A stretch of 64,000 nt of DNA from Kordia sp. TARA_039_SRF (GTDB lineage Bacteria; Bacteroidota; Bacteroidia; Flavobacteriales; Flavobacteriaceae), in NCBI GenBank assembly GCA_006383075.2, contig SMNH02000003.1:426496-490495 (forward strand). The letters run 5' to 3'. Within the stretch, counting starts at the first letter, position 1, and every line of letters starts with the position of its first letter. Below the pieces are notes generated by a model. It saw only the letters and a list, made by a program, of their open reading frames with translations. It had not been told where the DNA came from and searched no databases. The translations under genes and the position numbers were made by a program. Positions 35,422 to 44,532 of the stretch are shown piece after piece.

Positions 35422-37794
35422 TTATTTAACGCCGTGCATGAGTTTTTTCAATATAGGATTTAATGCCCATACCAATAATCCAGCTACAGCTGGAACAATT
35501 GTAAATATCATGAAGAACGTAAATAAGTCATAGTCTTTAGTTATATTTTCAATTTGACCTCCTATTACAGCTGCTAATTTGTTTCCGATAGCTATTGCTA
35601 AATACCACATTCCAAACATAAAGGCAATCATTCGAGCAGGTACTAATTTGGACACATACGATAATCCCACTGGAGATAGACATAATTCACCAAGAGTATG
35701 AAATAGATAAGCAAGAATAAGCCAAATCATACTCACTTTTACGCCGTCGCTGATTCCAAATGAACCGAAAGCTAATAACCCGAAACCAACTGCCATGATA
35801 ATTAATCCTAAAGCATACTTTGTGGCAGCAGTTGGATTGTATTTGCTTTCCCACCATTTTGAGAAGAATGATGCAAATACGATGATAAAGAATGAGTTTA
35901 AGATACTAAACCAAGATACTGTAATTTCGACCTCATTACTTTTGATCTCTGTCACCTTAGCTTTTACGATACCATTGTCTTTAGCATCTACAGCTTTTGC
36001 GGCTTTTAAGCGCTCTTCATCTAAATAACCAAATTCAGAACCCTCATTGTTCTTTTTAATAATTGCAATTTCTTGTCCAACTTTAAACTCCGCTGGTTCA
36101 GCTACAGATGTTTCTTTTGTAACGACATTATCATTATCAGTACGAGTTAAACCTTCAGAAATTGGCGTGTCATAGTATAACTTCGCTAATGGAATTGTTT
36201 TTTGCTTTTTCTTTACAGTGTAATATACCGTAGCATTATCTGTATCTTTAATTTCTAAAACTTTATTTACATACGCCTTATTTAGCTCCGCTTGCTCAGC
36301 TTCTCTTTCTTTCCTAACGTACTTTTCAGATTTCTGTTTTTTAATAATTGCTCCTTGATACATAATACTATCAATCGTTACACTCATTGTTTTTTCACTA
36401 TTCTCTGTATCTGGTGCTGAGAATGTTCCTCCAAGAATTTTAGATTCAAAGCCTTTTGCTCGTTCAGGATGCAAATTATAACTACTCGGTACTACATTTG
36501 TCCGAACTGCATCGTATGTAATATCATATGAAGTTGTATTAAAATCTCTGTTTAACATCCACCCTATTAATACCCACATTAATAAAAAGCAGACTACTAA
36601 GACAATGTTAGATAATGAAATTTTACGATAGGTCTTTTTCCATAGCAGATATAATACCCACGAAATAATAATCAATGGAATTACCGTTAATAATGAATTT
36701 ATAATATTAAAGGCAATTGCCGAATTCCCTGTTAAAGATCTATCTACATTATCTCTTGCAAATAGAACTAGTGAAGTGGCTCCTTGTTCAAAAGCAAGCC
36801 AAAAGAATACGGTAAAAAATGCAAATATGATAAATGCAATCATACGATCTCTTACAATTCTTGAGTAACGTGATATTCTTGAACTTACAAGATATAGGAA
36901 TAATCCAAGTGCTATCAATACAGCAACGTATTGTCCTTCAAAACCTTTGATTTGTAACGCAGAGAACATATCAAATCCTCCAATTTTAGATATAGGATCA
37001 TTAAATGCATACCCAAGACCTATTACAGAGCATATAATCATTAAGATTTTATCTAATGTTGTAAACGGATTTGGCTTTTCTTCTATTTCGCTTTTCTTTA
37101 CTTCTACGGTTTTTTCATTGATATTTTGCGGAAGTTCAACTTCATGTATTTTAGATGGCTTTGCTCCAATTTGACCAAATAAACTACCTGCCAACCAAAA
37201 TTGTAATGTTCCTAATAACATAAAAACTCCAGCCAAACCAAATCCCCATGCCCATCCAACTTTTTCAGCGAGGTAACCACAAAGCAACATTCCGAAGAAT
37301 GCTCCTGCATTTACACCCATGTAGTAAATGGTATAGGCGCCATCTTTTTTCTCAACATTATTTTTGTACATTTCCGAAATGATAGATGTCATTGTTGGCT
37401 TAAAGAAACCTGTTCCAATTACCAATAGTGCTAATCCTATATATAAAGATGCTTCTGTCTCTAACGCCATTGACGCATGTCCTAAAGTCATAATGAGTGC
37501 TCCAATAATGACTGCCCATCGATATCCTGTATATTTATCAGCAATATATCCTCCAATAATAGGCGTGATATAAAGCAGCATGGCATACGTTCCAAATAAT
37601 GCACCTGCATTTTCAGCAGTCCATTCCCAACCTGGATTGTAACTAATTGCAGCCATGGTTAAGAAATTCACCAATAATACCCTCATTCCGTAAAACGAGA
37701 AGCGTTCCCACATTTCGGTGAAAAACAGCACGAATAATCCTGCTGGATGGCCTAATACTTTATCTTTAAATAAGTTTTCGATATCTGTCTTCAT
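35422..37794 (-). CDS. POT-family peptide transporter with large hydrophilic insert
   Basis: 790 residues, much longer than the usual ~450-500 of proton-coupled oligopeptide transporters. The POT signature is seen in FTEMWERFSFYGMRVLLVNF (20 residues) and a second motif in FFKPTMTSIISEMY. The insert (~430-630) is hydrophilic, rich in Lys/Glu, and lies before the last four membrane segments, which begin at SWFSILNSFFIIVF. It imports di- and tripeptides with protons. A second POT gene and a dipeptidyl peptidase follow upstream on the same strand, which fits use of peptides as food. Confidence 0.93.
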   Translation of the reverse strand: MKTDIENLFKDKVLGHPAGLFVLFFTEMWERFSFYGMRVLLVNFLTMAAISYNPGWEWTAENAGALFGTYAMLLYITPIIGGYIADKYTGYRWAVIIGALIMTLGHASMALETEASLYIGLALLVIGTGFFKPTMTSIISEMYKNNVEKKDGAYTIYYMGVNAGAFFGMLLCGYLAEKVGWAWGFGLAGVFMLLGTLQFWLAGSLFGQIGAKPSKIHEVELPQNINEKTVEVKKSEIEEKPNPFTTLDKILMIICSVIGLGYAFNDPISKIGGFDMFSALQIKGFEGQYVAVLIALGLFLYLVSSRISRYSRIVRDRMIAFIIFAFFTVFFWLAFEQGATSLVLFARDNVDRSLTGNSAIAFNIINSLLTVIPLIIISWVLYLLWKKTYRKISLSNIVLVVCFLLMWVLIGWMLNRDFNTTSYDITYDAVRTNVVPSSYNLHPERAKGFESKILGGTFSAPDTENSEKTMSVTIDSIMYQGAIIKKQKSEKYVRKEREAEQAELNKAYVNKVLEIKDTDNATVYYTVKKKQKTIPLAKLYYDTPISEGLTRTDNDNVVTKETSVAEPAEFKVGQEIAIIKKNNEGSEFGYLDEERLKAAKAVDAKDNGIVKAKVTEIKSNEVEITVSWFSILNSFFIIVFASFFSKWWESKYNPTAATKYALGLIIMAVGFGLLAFGSFGISDGVKVSMIWLILAYLFHTLGELCLSPVGLSYVSKLVPARMIAFMFGMWYLAIAIGNKLAAVIGGQIENITKDYDLFTFFMIFTIVPAVAGLLVWALNPILKKLMHGVK

Positions 37795-37818
37795 ATTCTT
37801 AGGTTTATCTTAAAGATA

Positions 37819-39705
37819 TTAATCATTAATCTCTGGATCAGCCAACTCGTATCCTGCATTTTCCCCGAAGTCAACACCTTCATTGTCTTCTGCGCCATGC
37901 GTTAATTTCTTCAATTTCTTCAAGAAGATGATTAATAATAATCCGAATGCTACTGTGAAGATTACCAAGAATGTAAAGATTTTATATTCTTGTTTGCTTT
38001 GCTCTTCTTCAATGACAAATTTGAATCCGTAATCTTTCCCATCACCTTTGTTTTCAGTGATTTGTGCTTTATCTTTATCTTTTTCAAATGCTAATTTTGC
38101 ATGTAATGGACTTTGCGCAGTAGCATTATTTTCTTTTAGATATCCCTTTAAATCTGCTAATTGTTCTTCTTTTGCCTTTTTAGCTTTTTCTATTTCTTCA
38201 GGCTTTTTGTCTTTTGTTTCAATCTTATTAAGATCAATCAGATTATTAATGTTTGTGCCTTTTTCATATTCGTCAAAAACGACCTTATCACCATCTAAGT
38301 AAACTTTGGTTTTGATAGAGAAGTTATTGTCTTCATTAATAGCATAATCATATACTTTTACAATTTCTTTTTCTCCATTGACTAGTTTTTTAACCTTGAT
38401 GGTATCTTTTTCTGTGAAGTTATAAATCTGCTCTTTTTGAGCAACCAAACTTCCTTTATACGATTCTAGCTGTGCAGCCTCTCCAATACTTCCAGCAAGT
38501 TTGTTTCCAAATCCTGTTGCCGCAAAATAAATTCCCATCATGATAGACGCATATTTTAGCGGAGCCAATTTGGTAATGAATGATAATGATACTGGCGACG
38601 TACACAATTCTCCAATGGTATGAAATAAGTATGCTAAGAACACCCAATACATTGCTGCTTTTCCAAAAGTTTCAGCACTTGCTTCTTTAGAGGCAAACAT
38701 CATAAATACATATCCTAATCCCATGATAATGGTTCCGATTGCCATTTTGAATAGCGAAGATGATTCTCTTCCTTTACGTTTCCACCAAATCCAAAATCCT
38801 CCGATAATGGTTCCAAATATGATGATGTATCCTGCGTTTAGCGACTGGAATACTGCAGCTGGAATTTCTTCTAACCAAGACAAACCAACTGTTCTGTCAA
38901 CTTTGGCATCTGTATATAAATTCATCAATCCTCCAGCTTGCTCAAACGCTCCCCAGAAAACGACTACGATTAAGAATGAAATTAATAATACAACAACTCT
39001 GTCTTTTTCGATTTTTGTCAGTGGTTTTTTCATGACTTCTGGATCAACTCCTGAATCGTCTGCACCGATAAAATTACCAACATGCTTTAAGTGCTTCTGA
39101 CCTGCAATGAATACGGCTTGACCTATTAACATTCCAATTCCTGCTAATCCGAATCCGTAGTGCCATCCGTAATAATACGCTACCAATCCAACAATAATAC
39201 TAGAAAGAAATGCTCCAATATTAATTCCAATATAGAAAATGGTAAATCCACTATCGCGACGGATATCTCCTTCTTTGTACAAGCCTCCAACCATAGTTGA
39301 AATGTTTGGTTTGAGTCCACCAACACCTAAAATGATGAGTAATAAACCTACGAAAAATGCAATTTCGTTCGGAATTGCCAGCACCAAATGCCCTGCACAG
39401 AGTAAAAATCCTCCAAGCATTACTGTTTTTTTCTGTCCTAAAAATTTATCAGCAATATATCCTCCTGGAATTGAAGCAACATATACCAACATGGTATACC
39501 ATCCGTAAAGCCATATTGCATCTCCGTTGCTCCAACCCAATCCAGGGTCAACAGCAGTAGCAGATGTTGCTACGTATAATACTAATAAAGCTCTCATTCC
39601 GTAGTATGAGAAACGCTCCCATAATTCTGTAAAAAATAGAACGTACAGTCCAATAGGATGTCCAAAGACTTCCTTTTCCTTGGCGTTTGTTACTGAGTTT
39701 GTCAT
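37819..39705 (-). CDS. POT-family peptide transporter, second copy
   Basis: 628 residues. POT signatures FTELWERFSYYGMRALLVLY and GGLKPNISTMVGGLY, twelve or more membrane segments. A hydrophilic insert (~435-575, Lys/Glu-rich, with a coiled-coil-like stretch KPEEIEKAKKAKEEQ) lies before the final membrane segment. It lies 24 bases from the other POT gene and 46 from the DPP-IV gene, so the three may be one transcript: DPP-IV cuts peptides in the periplasm and the transporters take up the products. Confidence 0.94.
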   Translation of the reverse strand: MTNSVTNAKEKEVFGHPIGLYVLFFTELWERFSYYGMRALLVLYVATSATAVDPGLGWSNGDAIWLYGWYTMLVYVASIPGGYIADKFLGQKKTVMLGGFLLCAGHLVLAIPNEIAFFVGLLLIILGVGGLKPNISTMVGGLYKEGDIRRDSGFTIFYIGINIGAFLSSIIVGLVAYYYGWHYGFGLAGIGMLIGQAVFIAGQKHLKHVGNFIGADDSGVDPEVMKKPLTKIEKDRVVVLLISFLIVVVFWGAFEQAGGLMNLYTDAKVDRTVGLSWLEEIPAAVFQSLNAGYIIIFGTIIGGFWIWWKRKGRESSSLFKMAIGTIIMGLGYVFMMFASKEASAETFGKAAMYWVFLAYLFHTIGELCTSPVSLSFITKLAPLKYASIMMGIYFAATGFGNKLAGSIGEAAQLESYKGSLVAQKEQIYNFTEKDTIKVKKLVNGEKEIVKVYDYAINEDNNFSIKTKVYLDGDKVVFDEYEKGTNINNLIDLNKIETKDKKPEEIEKAKKAKEEQLADLKGYLKENNATAQSPLHAKLAFEKDKDKAQITENKGDGKDYGFKFVIEEEQSKQEYKIFTFLVIFTVAFGLLLIIFLKKLKKLTHGAEDNEGVDFGENAGYELADPEIND

Positions 39706-39751
39706 TATAAATAATTGTTAGGATTAGTGTAATTGTAATACGATTTGTTGC

Positions 39752-41920
39752 TTACTTTAATAAAGTATTTTCAACGAATTTTGTCATTTTTGTATATAGG
39801 TGTAAGCGTGTGTAACCGCCGTATATTCCGTGATTTTTGTCTGGATATATCATCCAATCGAATTGTTTGTTGGCTTTGATGAGCGCATCAATCATACGCA
39901 TGGTGTTTTGTACGTGTACGTTGTCATCGCCCGTTCCGTGAATAAGTAAGTAATCACCTTTGAGCTTTTCTACGTGATTGATTGGTGAATTGTCATCATA
40001 ACCACTTGCATTTTCTTGTGGAGTACGCATGTAACGCTCTGTGTAAATCGTGTCATAAAAACGCCAGCTAGTTACAGGTGCTACTGCAATTGCCATACTA
40101 AAGACATCGTTTCCTTTTAAGATAGCATTGCTCGACATGAATCCGCCGTAGCTCCATCCCCAAATTCCAATTTTGTCTTTGTCTACATACGAACGTTTTC
40201 CTAATTCAATGGCAGCATCAATTTGATCTTCCACTTCGTATTTTCCTAGCTCTTTGTAAGTTACTTTTTTGAAATCCGCTCCTTTAAATCCTGTTCCACG
40301 ACCGTCTACACAAACTACAATGATTCCTTTTTGCGCCAATAGTTGATACCAATAGTCATTTGCACTATTCCATCTGTTTGCAACTTGTTGCGAACCTGGA
40401 CCTGAATATTGGTACATAAATACTGGATATTTATTAGCCGCATCAAAATCGGCTGGTTTTATCATCCAAGCGTTTAAGTCATGTCCTTTTTGTGTGGTAA
40501 GTGTGAAAAATTCTTTTGTAGAAGTTGTGTAATTTTCAAGCTTTTCTTTAACGTCGTTGTTGTTTTTAATTTCTTTGATGACATCGCCATCTTTTGCTTC
40601 ATTCAACGTATACATTGGCGGTGTGGTTGCACTTGAAAATGTATTGATGTAATACGTAAAATCGGCACTAAATTTAGCGCTGTTGGTTCCTTCTTTAGCA
40701 GATAGACTCCTCTTTTTCTTTCCGTTGATTTTGATGGAATACACGCCGCGATTGATAGAACCATTTTCAACCGATTGATAGAATACGCGGTCAGATTTTT
40801 TATCGTAACCATAATAATTCGTCACTTCCCAAGGACCTTTCGTTACTTGATTGAGCAATGAACCGTCTTTTTTATAGTGATAGATGTGATTAAATCCGTC
40901 TTTTTCACTCGTCCAAATAAAGCTATTGTCTTCTAAAAACGTAAGATTATCTGTGACATCTACATAGGCTTTGTCAGTTTCTTTGAGTACAATTTTTGCG
41001 TTGTTTTCTGCTGCGTTATACAAAATCAAGTCCAATTCATTTTGATGTCTGTTGATGACTTGTACACTCAATACTACAGGATTGTTTGTCCACTTGATTC
41101 TTGGAATGTAAAAGTCAGTATAGTTTCCTAAATTAATTTCTGAAGTTTTATTCGCTTTTAGATTGTATAAGTGTAATGAAACTTCAGCATTTTTCTCTCC
41201 TGCTTTTGGATATTTGAATACGTGTTGTTGTGGATATAATTGGTTTCCATATACATCCATAGAAAACTCAGGAACGTCTGTTTCATCAAAGCGAATAAAG
41301 GCAATATAATCACTAGCGGCATTCCATTGAAAAGCGCGCACAAAACCAAATTCTTCTTCATAAACCCAATCCGTTACTCCATTGATGATTTTATTTTTAA
41401 CGCCATCCGTCGTGATTTGTGTTGTCGCACCTGATGTAAGGTCTTTTATATAAATATTATTCTCAAACACATACGCCACTTTCGTTCCATCAGGTGAAAA
41501 AGTTGGTTCTTGAATTTTATGGTCTGATATTTTTGTAACACTTTTTGAAGCTATGTCATACACATAAAAAATTCCCAATGTAGATCTTCTAAAAACAGAC
41601 TCCACTTGTGTCGCCAATATCATCTTGCTTTCATCATCGCTGAAACTATACGAAGAAAAACGACCTACTTCTGGAAGATTACTCGCCGAAACAATGGTTT
41701 CAACTTTTTGAAGTGTTTTATAGTCATATTTATCAACTGAACCTGCTTGTCTGTTCAACACTGTATATTGTTGCCCATTGTCCATGGAGTGTAATACGTC
41801 CATTCCGCTGGTTCTAAAAGCTCCAGACCAAATTTCTTCTAACGTAATTTCCTTTTCTTGTGCCAAGGTCAAATTGACGAATCCTGTAAGTAGGAAAAGA
41901 AAAATATATTTTATCTTCAT
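39752..41920 (-). CDS. Dipeptidyl peptidase IV-type S9 peptidase
   Basis: 722 residues with a signal peptide (1-20, ending LTLAQ). The beta-propeller domain covers ~50-470 and includes the Glu pair of DPP-IV in DWVYEEEFGF. The C-terminal alpha/beta hydrolase has Ser in GWSYGGFMS, Asp in HGTGDDNVH and His in DKNHGIYGG. It removes X-Pro/Ala dipeptides from peptide N-termini in the periplasm. It is the first gene of the peptide-use group on this strand. Confidence 0.96.
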   Translation of the reverse strand: MKIKYIFLFLLTGFVNLTLAQEKEITLEEIWSGAFRTSGMDVLHSMDNGQQYTVLNRQAGSVDKYDYKTLQKVETIVSASNLPEVGRFSSYSFSDDESKMILATQVESVFRRSTLGIFYVYDIASKSVTKISDHKIQEPTFSPDGTKVAYVFENNIYIKDLTSGATTQITTDGVKNKIINGVTDWVYEEEFGFVRAFQWNAASDYIAFIRFDETDVPEFSMDVYGNQLYPQQHVFKYPKAGEKNAEVSLHLYNLKANKTSEINLGNYTDFYIPRIKWTNNPVVLSVQVINRHQNELDLILYNAAENNAKIVLKETDKAYVDVTDNLTFLEDNSFIWTSEKDGFNHIYHYKKDGSLLNQVTKGPWEVTNYYGYDKKSDRVFYQSVENGSINRGVYSIKINGKKKRSLSAKEGTNSAKFSADFTYYINTFSSATTPPMYTLNEAKDGDVIKEIKNNNDVKEKLENYTTSTKEFFTLTTQKGHDLNAWMIKPADFDAANKYPVFMYQYSGPGSQQVANRWNSANDYWYQLLAQKGIIVVCVDGRGTGFKGADFKKVTYKELGKYEVEDQIDAAIELGKRSYVDKDKIGIWGWSYGGFMSSNAILKGNDVFSMAIAVAPVTSWRFYDTIYTERYMRTPQENASGYDDNSPINHVEKLKGDYLLIHGTGDDNVHVQNTMRMIDALIKANKQFDWMIYPDKNHGIYGGYTRLHLYTKMTKFVENTLLK

Positions 41921-42165
41921 TCGTATTGCATTTTTTTAAATAAGCCTGTTAAAAGCTTGTAAGTTTGAGTAATTTTAAATTATAAAGCTGACAATATACA
42001 AATATCAAGCAAGTACCACAAAAATCAAACCTTAAATTATAAGCACAAAAACAGAGGCTAAACAACCGTATATTTTTTTACTTTTTTATGCGTTTTGACT
42101 GAAAAACAACACTTTTAATCTGCTTTTTAATGCATTTTGAGTGAATTTGTTACTATTTCATTGTG

Positions 42166-42173
42166 TATCTTTG
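42166..42173 (+). promoter_or_regulatory. Bacteroidetes -7 box before HMG-CoA reductase (TATCTTTG)
   Basis: Exact TAnnTTTG match 20 bases before the start codon at 42194. A TTTG lies 16 bases upstream as a possible -33 element. It falls inside the longer frame starting at 42137, supporting the later start. Confidence 0.6.
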
Positions 42174-42193
42174 CAGTTACAAAATTTCATTAT

Positions 42194-43519
42194 ATGATTA
42201 CTCCCATTGCTGGATTCTCTAAATTTTCGAAAGAAGAAAAAATTGAATGGCTTGCAAACACGTATTTTCACGACAGTGAAACGGTGATTGCTTTATTGAA
42301 GAAATATTGGAATTCAGACGAAAAGTTACAAAAACTACACGACGAGTTTATTGAAAATACCATCACGAATTTTTATCTCCCATTAGGAATTGCGCCTAAT
42401 TTCCTGATTAATGATACTATGTACGCCATTCCAATGGCAATTGAGGAAAGTTCCGTAGTAGCAGCTGCAAGTAAAGCGGCAAAGTTTTGGCTAGACCGTG
42501 GCGGATTTAAAGCAACGGTGTTGAGTACCGAAAAAGTGGGACAAGTACATTTTATGTATTTCGGTGCTACGGAGAAATTACAACGTTATTTTGACAGTAT
42601 AAAACCAGAATTGTTTACTGCTACCAAACATATTACTCAAAATATGGAAAAACGCGGTGGCGGCATTACGCATATTGAATTACGTGATAAAACCGACGAA
42701 CTCGACGGGTATTTTCAATTGCACTGCACATTTGAAACCGTCGATTCTATGGGCGCGAATTTTATCAATTCGTGTTTGGAGCAGTTTGCCAAAACTTTTC
42801 AATCGAATGCAGCTTCGTTTGAAGATTTTTCTGAGGAAGAAAAAGACATTCAAATTGTGATGAGCATTTTGTCGAATTATGTACCGAATTGTATTGTACG
42901 GGCGGAAGTAAGCTGTCCTGTAACTGATTTGACCGAAAATGAAGATATAGACGCTGACGAATTCGCAGCAAAGTTTGTTCGTGCCATACAAATTGCCAAA
43001 ACAGAACCATATCGCGCCGTGACGCATAACAAAGGCATCATGAATGGAATTGATGCTGTTGTGTTGGCAACAGGAAATGATTTTAGAGCGATTGAAGCCG
43101 GAATTCACGCGTATGCTGCCAAAGACGGACGCTACACAAGTTTGACTAATGCTTCTGTAGAAGATGGTATTTTTAGATTTTGGATTGAAATCCCGCTATC
43201 TTTAGGTACCGTTGGTGGTTTAACATCTTTGCATCCGCTGGTAAAATTGGCGTTAGAGATGCTTAGAGAACCCAACGCCAAAGAGTTGATGCAAATTGTA
43301 GCTGTTGCAGGATTGGCACAGAATTTTGCCGCAGTACGTTCTTTAGTCACTACAGGAATTCAAAAAGGGCACATGAAAATGCATTTGATAAATATTTTGA
43401 ATCAGCTTGAAGCTACTGAAGAAGAAAAAGCATATTTTATTAATTATTTTAAAGATAAAACTGTGACGCATAGTGCGGTTGTTAATGCGTTTTCGGAATA
43501 TAAATCACAGCATGCCTAA
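42194..43519 (+). CDS. Hydroxymethylglutaryl-CoA reductase, class II type
   Basis: 441 residues from ATG 42194. The class II features are IEESSVVAAASKAAKFW (substrate Glu), DSMGANFINSCLE (Asp), THNKGIMNGIDAVVLATGND (catalytic Lys and NAD(P)-site Asp) and the late GHMKMH with the catalytic His. The enzyme makes mevalonate from HMG-CoA; class II enzymes were first known as degradative, but in Flavobacteriaceae this type serves the mevalonate pathway. The stop overlaps the start of the GHMP kinase by 8 bases (ATGCCTAA), so the two are coupled. Confidence 0.94.
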   Translation: MITPIAGFSKFSKEEKIEWLANTYFHDSETVIALLKKYWNSDEKLQKLHDEFIENTITNFYLPLGIAPNFLINDTMYAIPMAIEESSVVAAASKAAKFWLDRGGFKATVLSTEKVGQVHFMYFGATEKLQRYFDSIKPELFTATKHITQNMEKRGGGITHIELRDKTDELDGYFQLHCTFETVDSMGANFINSCLEQFAKTFQSNAASFEDFSEEEKDIQIVMSILSNYVPNCIVRAEVSCPVTDLTENEDIDADEFAAKFVRAIQIAKTEPYRAVTHNKGIMNGIDAVVLATGNDFRAIEAGIHAYAAKDGRYTSLTNASVEDGIFRFWIEIPLSLGTVGGLTSLHPLVKLALEMLREPNAKELMQIVAVAGLAQNFAAVRSLVTTGIQKGHMKMHLINILNQLEATEEEKAYFINYFKDKTVTHSAVVNAFSEYKSQHA

Positions 43520-44450
43520 CAGAAAGTTTTATAGTAACGGAAAGTTATTGCTCTCAGGAGAATATGTCGTACTCGACGGCGCCAAAGCATTGGCAATTCC
43601 GACGAAGTATGGACAAACACTTGAAGTTACGGAAATAGAATTATCAAACAACGTAGAAACACCAAAGTTAATTTGGAAAAGTTTTGACTACAGAGATGTG
43701 GTTTGGTATCAGCATTCGTTTGAGATAGATGCTATAGGAAAAAATGTTTCCTATTACAATTCGGTGAGCGATACATTGCACGAATTGCTTTCTGAGGCCA
43801 AACGTTTGAATCCTGATTTTTTATCCAAGAACAAGAGTTTTGAAGTACAGACAACCTTGAGTTTTCCACAAAATTGGGGATTGGGTTCTTCTTCTACTTT
43901 GATTCATAACATCGCACTTTGGGCAAACGTAAATCCGTACACATTGCTTTGGAACGCGTTTAAAGGAAGTGGCTATGATATTGCTTGCGCAAAACACAAT
44001 TCGCCGATTGTATATGAAGTACAAAATCAGCAGCCGAACGTTTCTGAAGTAGCGTTTTCACCTTCTTTTAGCAAGCAATTGTTCTTTGTACATTTAAACA
44101 AAAAGCAAGACAGTCGAACAGCCATCGCAAATTATAATGCTAAAAAAGGCACTATTTCGAATGAAATTAAAATCATCAACGCGATTACTTCTGAAATGAT
44201 TCACACCAATTCGTTGATAGATTTTGAACAGCTTTTAAAAGAACACGAACAGTTGATTGGAGAAATTATTCAAGAAACACCGATACAGGAACGTTTGTTT
44301 CCGGACTATTTTGGTCAAATTAAAAGTTTGGGCGCTTGGGGCGGCGATTTTATATTGGCAACAGGAAACGAAGACACCAAAGCGTATTTTAAAAAGAAAG
44401 GTTTTGCAACTATTATTCCTTTTGATAAGATAATATTAGCTCACACATAA
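43512..44450 (+). CDS. GYDIA-type GHMP kinase
   Basis: 312 residues from ATG 43512, inside the end of the reductase gene. N-terminal SNGKLLLSGEYVVLDGAKAL and the ATP-binding loop NWGLGSSSTLI are GHMP kinase motifs, and SGYDIACAKHNSPIVY carries the motif that names this subfamily. Mevalonate kinase, phosphomevalonate kinase or diphosphomevalonate decarboxylase are the usual GHMP members of this pathway; its position right after HMG-CoA reductase supports a mevalonate-pathway step, but which one is not certain. A terminator follows. Confidence 0.9.
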   Translation: MPNRKFYSNGKLLLSGEYVVLDGAKALAIPTKYGQTLEVTEIELSNNVETPKLIWKSFDYRDVVWYQHSFEIDAIGKNVSYYNSVSDTLHELLSEAKRLNPDFLSKNKSFEVQTTLSFPQNWGLGSSSTLIHNIALWANVNPYTLLWNAFKGSGYDIACAKHNSPIVYEVQNQQPNVSEVAFSPSFSKQLFFVHLNKKQDSRTAIANYNAKKGTISNEIKIINAITSEMIHTNSLIDFEQLLKEHEQLIGEIIQETPIQERLFPDYFGQIKSLGAWGGDFILATGNEDTKAYFKKKGFATIIPFDKIILAHT

Positions 44451-44473
44451 AAAACCTTCATACAATACAGAAA

Positions 44474-44509
44474 AGCCTGTAAAATACACATCTTACAGGC
44501 TCTTTTTTT
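44474..44509. terminator. Bidirectional-looking terminator between GHMP kinase and ppiD
   Basis: AGCCTGTAA (44474-44482) pairs with TTACAGGCT (44493-44501) and is followed by a T run on the plus strand; A-rich sequence precedes it for the minus strand. It sits between two convergent genes. Confidence 0.8.
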
Positions 44510-44532
44510 ATATTATAGCTAAGAACTACTTC

